Shown here: positions 56,354-64,000 of the stretch, one piece after another | Position numbering within the stretch: the stretch's first letter is position 1 | Layout of the letters: every line of letters begins with the position of its first letter | The notes under the pieces: generated by a model | The model's input: the letters and a program-made list of their open reading frames with translations, nothing else | Databases searched by the model: none | Told to the model about the DNA's origin: nothing | DNA from: Hermatobates lingyangjiaoensis | Lineage: Eukaryota; Arthropoda; Insecta; Hemiptera; Hermatobatidae | Length of the DNA stretch: 64,000 nt | Direction: 5' to 3' | Assembly (NCBI GenBank): GCA_026182355.1 | Contig: JAPFBL010000358.1 | Coordinates: forward strand, 60,001-124,000 | Program-made: the position numbers and the translations under genes

Positions 56354-57388
56354 TACAAAAAGAATTTTGCATTGATATATCCTTTTCTTCCCATAGCAGA
56401 ATTATGAAACACTTATTTCAATATATATCATAAAACTAAATTTTGAAGAAGGCATGTTCCAAAATTATAAAGAAGTGACAGTTTTTGAATTTCTGAATTT
56501 TAACCTTTGAATTATTTGTCTGTCAGGACTGACTGTCATATATAAAGGCATAAAAATAGAAATTAAGTTTTACATGTATCAATTCATATGAAATAAATCG
56601 GTTAATTCTTTGATAAATAAAAAAAAACAGAAAAATAAATTTAACTGAAAATAACAGTACAAAATTGCTAAAGCTTATTTATATTATTATTAGCAAAAGC
56701 TTACTTATTTATTGAATGAAGTTTAGTATTATCTATAAAAAAACTCTTGCTGTAAAACAGTTTAAATAAACAACAATTTATGGTATTTGTTGAAATTCAA
56801 AAAAAAGATATAATAATAAATTACAATTAAAGGAATCCATTGAGAACAAACACTAAACGATATTATTAATTAATAATTAAATTAAATTCATATGTAAATG
56901 CCGATACTCATTTGTTCATGGTTGGTTCTTTTATTTACTTTAACATCGTTGCCCATGGCAACACTGTCATAGATAGCACTGTGTACTAATGCTTTGTAGA
57001 TTCATAATTTATTAATGTTTCTGCTGTAATCACAAGAGGTGTTTAATAGCCTGTAATTTAATTATTCTGTTTCAGGTATGTTCATTCCTTTACTATTTAC
57101 TGTTATTATTGTTGCACAATCTTGTTTGTTTATTTATAATTAATACCATTGCTTTGTAACTTTGATTGTAAGTTTCCATCATTATTCTGTTTCAGATTAA
57201 TAAAATCGTTTTATTAAATAACCTTACACATATAAAACCATTATTATTGGAAACATTTATTACAAGTAATAAAAATGTACAAATAGGTACAAAATATTTA
57301 TATGTATTTTATGATATATATTGAAATAAGTGTTTCATAATTCTGTTATGGATAAAAAAGGATATATCAATGCAAAATTCTTTTTGTA
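56354..57388. mobile_element. TIR element of about 1.03 kb in the homeobox intron
   Basis: Inverted ends of about 80 bp begin CAAAAAGAATTTTGCATTGA (56,356 onward; complement ending at 57,386) and are flanked by TA on both sides, as for Tc1/mariner. The interior carries dispersed repeat W (56,440-56,620) and no transposase frame. It could fold into a long hairpin within the intron RNA. Confidence 0.8.
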
Positions 57389-57389
57389 G

Positions 57390-58735
57390 ATTACCAATTT
57401 GAGTATTCTAAAGGGTTGATTAATTGCAAGTATAAAAAGATCTTTTCTTTTATATTCATGATCTTTTGCATGTTAAATTGGTAATTCTTCTCCATATATA
57501 TTTATTTCTTGCCTCTAAATACCATTTATTCTTTGATATTTCATTCCAATTTTTTTTCTTTTCAATGGTAATAAATCTGTTAGTTAATAACAGGTTATAT
57601 ACGTCATTTATATAAAATAAACATAATAGTCAAAGCTATGAAAAGAGTTGTATGACATAACTAAGAACATTTTTTTTCAATTAGTGTAATGAATAAAAAT
57701 ATATTAAGCAATTACAAAAAAATAAATAAATAATATATATGGTTAAAATTATAAGTTGGAAATCTGCAATGATCTATAATCTATATTCATATTTCCTATT
57801 ATTTTAGAATGTTACAAATTTTTGTCATCTAACCAAAGAATGATACCAGTAAATGATAATTAATAAAAAATTATCAATGGAATATTCACTGTTATTACAT
57901 TAATACATTTTTTTTGCAATACAGTACTCTATCGCAAATGAGATATACTGCTAAAACTTATTACCGAATTCTATAAATAACAAATTCAGTTTCTCCATAG
58001 ATATTAATGTATGGAGTAATAGAATTGTTATGTGATAAAATGTAAATAGAATTGTAATTCTATTACATAGAATGTAATAGAATTGTGAATACCGTGTTAA
58101 TTCACTAAACTGTTTTACTTCTTAAAATAATGTTCGTAATATGAGACTTCTGGACTTCCCTTTTCACAACAAATTATCCTTTCTTTTTCAAAAGTAGTTT
58201 ATTTATTGAGAATTTAGAATTGGAAAATATTGTTATTTATTACTTACACATTAATAGTTTGAAAAATCTAAATTAAGATGATAAATTTGTACTTTTTAAG
58301 GCATACTTGTTGTAGTTCATAGGACAATTATTATATAAATATTTTTTTTAGGAGTAAAAGTTCTGACATTCTTACTCAGTACAGAAACATACATAAAACA
58401 ATATGTATCAGTCAATAATATGATTAATAAAGAAGGGATTAAGAAAAAGTGCTTCTCCTTGGTAATAAATATTACTCATTCAACAACTAAAACTACAGCC
58501 TCAGCAAGTATTTTCCATTTATTCATAAAAAAAATATATAAAATAAATAAAATAAAAAATTTCATTAATGAAGAAATTAGTTTAAACAAATTAATAGTTT
58601 ATCAAATTTGAATGTTAAATTAAAATTGTTTTGAAGTTACACTTATCTTTTAAGTAACAAGTTACATTTGTATATAGTTATGTTATTATTAAATAAGATA
58701 CTTAATGGTTAACGGGAGGCTTAACAAGTAAAATA
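57390..58735. other. AT-rich intronic sequence
   Basis: Nothing recognised apart from short local inverted repeats near 58,010-58,090. Confidence 0.45.
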
Positions 58736-58737
58736 TA

Positions 58738-58990
58738 AATAAAATTCTAGAGTGGTCTACACTCAACATTACTATAGGTAAACATAATATCATACTTCTT
58801 GGGTATATAATAAATAATGTTCCATTTAGGTATAATATAAATGACTAAATGGGAGATCTTTATTAATCTCTCATTCCTGGAGGTAGTACAGATAGTGATT
58901 GATTCCTTATCAATATATATGCTTATTTTTGTATTACCACACCACTGATACATATATCATTAGTATAATCTGAACTACTTCTACATTGAA
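58738..58990 (+). repeat. Dispersed repeat X, copy 7
   Basis: First part of a colinear X-Y-Z element that continues to about 60,610. Confidence 0.7.
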
Positions 58991-59274
58991 TATTTAAGAG
59001 AAATTTTCCCATTTAAAACTTGAAAATATTCCTATTTTGTCTGACAAATGTCAGACACATCTAAGAAAAAATGTCGTTTTAAGAAAATTCTTAATTTAAG
59101 ATATCAGATAATTTAATTTACTTTTCCTTAAAGATGCTTTTTATTTTTGGTCTTTTATAGAATTACTATACTGGGAGTTTCATAAGTTCCTAGTATTTAA
59201 TTAAAACCACTTTTCTTTCCATTTATCAAAAATCATATATACCATTTCACTCGGAGTGAGTGTTATTTTTTTCC

Positions 59275-59700
59275 TGCCTATTGAACTCTGTTATATAGTT
59301 ACTGTGAATGTATATTGAGAAAAAATAAATTAGCAATTAGTCAATTTTACATACTCAAATCAAAGTTGATGCCAGCTATTCAGTATAATTTAAAACTTTT
59401 ATATTTGAAGGCTTGAAATTGTTAAAAATGATAGATATGAACTACTAGACTAGAATAGTGAAAATTCTGAATACTTGTCAACAAACATAAATCCTTTTTC
59501 TTTAGGAAAGAGACCATTCCTCACACTTCAATTTCATCCAATGATACTATAATAATAATTTACAACTGATATTAAGTTTTGTTCAAGATTACTATATATA
59601 GATTGATTATAGCATTTTGTGAGATTCATACCATCGGAAGCAACAAACATTTATGTTTATTGGGAGTGAATTTTTACATAAAAAAATATTATTCCTCTTA
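59275..59700 (+). repeat. Dispersed repeat Y, copy 3
   Basis: Aligned with 24,375-24,610 and, inverted, with 36,775-37,150. Confidence 0.75.
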
Positions 59701-60117
59701 TATCTCATATAAGTCAATGAGTTAGTTAAATTTTTCCATTATAAACATCAATTTTATTTCAGTGGATTGACTCAAAAAATTTCTAAGTCATTGTACAAAA
59801 ATATCAAAAATTCAACAAATGTAGTAGGTGATCCCTTAGTCCAGAATAAACAAACAGTTTTTATAGCTTTATTGCTTTTTACCCTGATTGAAATTTCATG
59901 AAATTTTTTTTATAAATTTCTAATTTTTGTTCCATTTGTGGTCAAATTTTAATGATTTTTTAATGAGCTGTTTAGCGTTAAAAAAAATTTTCTTAAAACA
60001 GAAATCGTACTGTAACGCCCCTTGGGTTAAATTAATTTTGAAAAAAAGTTATTGCAACTCATTCTACACATAATGTTCTATTTATTGGTATAATTTCATT
60101 TTGATTCGTCAAACGGT

Positions 60118-60610
60118 ATGGCTTGTACGCGCTCTCACAAGCTTTGAGATTGAATTATAAGTCAAAATTTTTACATTTCATTGAAAAAAATATTTCCTGT
60201 TGTTTTAAAATTGTGAATATATTTTTCGTTTATTAAATTTGTAACCTCAAAGATAATGCCAAAATATTAAAACTCTAGAATCAGCAGTTTAAGAGAAAAA
60301 AAAATGTTTTCTAGAAACTGGTTTTTGACAAAAAAAGTGACTTCCCCGTCATGCATAATTCTTCCCGAATAGGGATCATCTACACTACAAGGCCCATTTT
60401 TGTTTAAAACATCAACTTGATCCATCAAAGATTTTGGACCGTAGCGTGGTAACAAGCAATGCTAACACACACCCACCCACACACACACACAGACATCATC
60501 GAAAAAACTTCTTAAAACGACCTTTGGGAGCTCAAAACATATAATTCATTCAAAATCTCGAGTTCAAATATTTTCACGACCACTTTACTTTATTTATAGT
60601 AAAGTAAAAA
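60118..60610 (+). repeat. Dispersed repeat Z, copy 2
   Basis: Aligned with 26,995-27,545; ends with TTATTTATAGTAAAGTAAAA. Confidence 0.75.
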
Positions 60611-60989
60611 TAACAAAAAAGTAATTTTTTGTTATTTATATATTCTTGGAGTGTTATTTTGTATAATAAAGTGATTTTCATTTTGCTTTGATTTAATAAC
60701 CGAATTTAAATGAGTGGCCTTTCGTTAACCGATAATTACCATAAATAGTTTAATTAAATATTTTAATAATTAAATATAATCATTTCAATAAATCATTCAG
60801 TAATCAATGAACAAATTATTGAGGGATTGACGTATAGGAAGGAGACACAAATTCTCTTACAAGTGAAATATATAGCTTCATTGTTGCTTGATTTCTTGTA
60901 AGCAGTAGTAAATGCCTACGAAACTTTCGTTTTTTAAAGAGCGGATTCTGTTATCATACCAGATGGTTGACTATTAACAAATGCAATAC

Positions 60990-61091
60990 CTGTGTTGAAG
61001 TAAGCTTGACAGAGGCCGCTATATGCTCTCTCTCTGGGGCAGACAAATACTTCTGCTGTTTAAAACGTTTTTCTAGTTCAATCACTTGGGC
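60990..61091 (-). CDS. NK4/tinman-class homeobox protein, internal exon
   Basis: A 102-base exon of 34 codons for homeodomain residues 11-44. It reads [20 protein letters not shown] then [14 protein letters not shown], helix 1, helix 2 and the start of helix 3. The acceptor is TTTGTTTCAG and the donor CAG|GTATTG, both phase 0. Joined to the terminal exon it gives a continuous homeodomain. The preceding exon, expected to end with the RKPRVLFSQ-type start, is not in the window; in-frame stops occur upstream of the acceptor. Confidence 0.93.
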
Positions 61092-61410
61092 CTGAAACAA
61101 AACTGTAGACCTTTAAAAAACAAAGCTTTATATTTTACGATTCGTACTTTACGAATATATTTCAAGGTACTTTATATTTCAAAGGGTACATCAATGTTTA
61201 CGAAATAATCTTTAGTCTGATGATTTTAAAGAAATAAATCAATTCCAAAACACGAAATGTTAAGGTGAATATGATGAATAGTTCGTTTATCACTATTACA
61301 GAAAACTTTTCACTCTAACAGACAATTTTTTAGCTGAAATGTACGCTATACATTCGTACATATGTCGTATACATTCTATATACTAAATGACCAGAACCAC
61401 TGTGGTTTTA
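61092..61410 (-). other. Upstream intron, proximal part
   Basis: Unique AT-rich sequence between the exon acceptor and the minisatellite. Confidence 0.6.
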
Positions 61411-61414
61411 TTAT

Positions 61415-64000
61415 ACCTGGTACTGTTGTTATATAATCATCACGTATATAGAATATTGCTGCATTTGAATCATTCCCACTTCTGTGCCATACCTGGTACT
61501 GTCGTTATATAATCATCACATGTATAGAATATTGCTGCATTTGAATCAATCCCACTTCTGTGCCATACCTGGTACTGTCGTTATATAATCATCACGTGTA
61601 TAGAATATTGCTGCATTTGAATCAATCCCACTTCTGTGCCATACCTGGTACTGTCGTTATATAATCATCACGTATATAGAATATTGCTGCATTTGAATCA
61701 ATCCCACTTCTGTGCCATACCTGGTACTGTCGTTATATAATCATCACATGTATAGAATATTGCTGCATTTGAATCAATCCCACTTCTGTGCCATACCTGG
61801 TACTGTCGTTATATAATCATCACATGTATAGAATATTGCTGCATTTGAATCAATCCCACTTCTGTGCCATACCTGGTACTGTTGTTATATAATCATCACG
61901 TATATAGAATATTGCTGCATTTGAATCAATCCCACTTCTGTGCCATACCTGGTACTGTCGTTATATAATCATCACATGTATAGAATATTGCTGCATTTGA
62001 ATCAATCCCACTTCTGTGCCATACCTGGTACTGTCGTTATATAATCATCACATGTATAGAATATTGCTGCATTTGAATCAATCCCACTTCTGTGCCATAC
62101 CTGGTACTGTCGTTATATAATCATCACATGTATAGAATATTGCTGCATTTGAATCAATCCCACTTCTGTGCCATACCTGGTACTGTTGTTATATAATCAT
62201 CACGTGTATAGAATATTGCTGCATTTGAATCAATCCCACTTCTGTGCCATACCTGGTACTGTTGTTATATAATCATCACATGTATAGAATATTGCTGCAT
62301 TTGAATCAATCCCACTTCTGTGCCATACCTGGTACTGTCGTTATATAATCATCACATGTATAGAATATTGCTGCATTTGAATCAATCCCACTTCTGTGCC
62401 ATACCTGGTACTGTCGTTATATAATCATCACATGTATAGAATATTGCTGCATTTGAATCAATCCCACTTCTGTGCCATACCTGGTACTGTCGTTATATAA
62501 TCATCACATGTATAGAATATTGCTGCATTTGAATCAATCCCACTTCTGTGCCATACCTGGTACTGTCGTTATATAATCATCACATGTATAGAATATTGCT
62601 GCATTTGAATCAATCCCACTTCTGTGCCATACCTGGTACTGTCGTTATATAATCATCACATGTATAGAATATTGCTGCATTTGAATCAATCCCACTTCTG
62701 TGCCATACCTGGTACTGTTGTTATATAATCATCACGTGTATAGAATATTGCTGCATTTGAATCAATCCCACTTCTGTGCCATACCTGGTACTGTCGTTAT
62801 ATAATCATCACATGTATAGAATATTGCTGCATTTGAATCAATCCCACTTCTGTGCCATACCTGGTACTGTCGTTATATAATCATCACGTATATAGAATAT
62901 TGCTGCATTTGAATCAATCCCACTTCTGTGCCATACCTGGTACTGTCGTTATATAATCATCACATGTATAGAATATTGCTGCATTTGAATCAATCCCACT
63001 TCTGTGCCATACCTGGTACTGACGTTATATAATCATCACGTATATAGAATATTGCTGCATTTGAATCAATCCCACTTCTGTGCCATACCTGGTACTGTCG
63101 TTATATAATCATCACGTATATAGAATATTGCTGCATTTGAATCAATCCCACTTCTGTGCCATACCTGGTACTGTCGTTATATAATCATCACGTATATAGA
63201 ATATTGCTGCATTTGAATCAATCCCACTTCTGTGCCATACCTGGTACTGTCGTTATATAATCATCACGTATATAGAATATTGCTGCATTTGAATCAATCC
63301 CACTTCTGTGCCATACCTGGTACTGTCGTTATATAATCATCACGTATATAGAATATTGCTGCATTTGAATCAATCCCACTTCTGTGCCATACCTGGTACT
63401 GTCGTTATATAATCATCACGTATATAGAATATTGCTGCATTTGAATCAATCCCACTTCTGTGCCATACCTGGTACTGTCGTTATATAATCATCACATGTA
63501 TAGAATATTGCTGCATTTGAATCAATCCCACTTCTGTGCCATACCTGGTACTGTCGTTATATAATCATCACATGTATAGAATATTGCTGCATTTGAATCA
63601 ATCCCACTTCTGTGCCATACCTGGTACTGTCGTTATATAATCATCACATGTATAGAATATTGCTGCATTTGAATCAATCCCACTTCTGTGCCATACCTGG
63701 TACTGTCGTTATATAATCATCACGTATATAGAATATTGCTGCATTTGAATCAATCCCACTTCTGTGCCATACCTGGTACTGTCGTTATATAATCATCACA
63801 TATATAGAATATTGCTGCATTTGAATCAATCCCACTTCTGTGCCATACCTGGTACTGTCGTTATATAATCATCACTTATATAGAATATTGCTGCATTTGA
63901 ATCAATCCCACTTCTGTGCCATACCTGGTACTGTCGTTATATAATCATCACGTATATAGAATATTGCTGCATTTGAATCAATCCCACTTCTGTGCCATAC
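61415..64000. repeat. 76-bp minisatellite, about 34 copies, open at the window edge
   Basis: Units contain CCATACCTGGTACTG, TTATATAATCATCAC and GAATATTGCTGCATTTGAAT at an exact 76-bp spacing. Variation is mostly confined to a few sites (GTCGTT or GTTGTT; CACGTATA, CACATGTA or CACGTGTA). It lies in or upstream of the homeobox gene intron and has no visible right end. Confidence 0.98.

Larger units (their letters stand above)
55630..60989 (-). other. Intron within the homeobox (between residues 44 and 45)
   Basis: About 5.4 kb with donor GTATTG and acceptor TTTTTTAG, phase 0. This 44/45 position is a recurrent intron site in homeobox genes. It contains a family O fragment (55,805-55,950), a TIR element (56,356-57,386), and an X-Y-Z composite repeat (58,738-60,610). 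The rest is AT-rich. Confidence 0.88.

Noticed and set aside
61415..64000. CRISPR-like array of regular repeats
   Set aside because: There are no unique spacers: the whole 76-bp unit is repeated, and the context is a eukaryotic intron. It is a minisatellite.

Overview
This is an animal nuclear genome window, very AT-rich and dominated by repeats. Fused-looking exons with GT-AG introns, tRNA-derived SINEs whose 3' tails are (AACCT)n, mariner and hAT transposons, Penelope-like retroelements (PLEs) and long (TA)n microsatellites all point to a metazoan. The TTAGG/AACCT tails and a repeat type common in arthropods make an arthropod (crustacean or chelicerate as readily as insect) my best guess, but the species cannot be named from the sequence.

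Only two host genes are well supported. (1) Positions 39,846-43,793, plus strand: a two-exon gene for a secreted protein of about 263 residues with a signal peptide, two LDL-receptor class A modules, a basic RDKR site and a Pro-rich Met-Pro-Ser repeat. (2) Positions 55,258 to beyond 61,091, minus strand: two 3' exons of an NK4-class (tinman/Nkx2-5-like) homeobox gene. The homeodomain is split by introns before residue 11 and between residues 44 and 45. Its 5' exons lie beyond the right edge, past a 76-bp minisatellite of about 34 copies that runs off the window.

The remainder is a layered repeat landscape. 1-8.3 kb: SINE, foldback units, a deleted mariner nested in (TA)n, and a hAT MITE with an 8-bp target duplication. 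8.9-14.3 kb: inverted repeats and foldback units. 14.6-22 kb: an old degenerate satellite interrupted by SINEs and PLE pieces, including one with a GIY-YIG endonuclease. 22.7-28.4 kb: foldback units and a second PLE pseudogene (reverse transcriptase plus GIY-YIG). 30-31 kb: a SINE whose tRNA-like head was amplified as 157-bp tandem repeats. 31-39.5 kb: large palindromes. 45.8-48.2 kb: hAT remnant and PLE fragments. 50-54.5 kb: a 609-bp segmental duplication and minisatellites. 55.6-61 kb: homeobox intron with transposon remnants.

The most interesting signal is a set of about 35 hammerhead-ribozyme-like motifs (CUGANGA, stem II, GAAA, then a short self-complementary stem III and a UH cleavage site) from at least twelve unrelated-looking sequence families. 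Stem II and the palindromic stem III differ between families yet keep their pairing, which is covariation visible by eye. Two motifs lie 100-155 bp downstream of PLE GIY-YIG reading frames. Nearly all share one extra nucleotide between the CUGANGA box and stem II. The units sit head-to-head in palindromes whose two outer ends are both the element 5' region, often fading into (TA)n at the codons for a conserved DLLPxYTNIY motif. This suggests PLE-derived, ribozyme-bearing, snap-back insertions.
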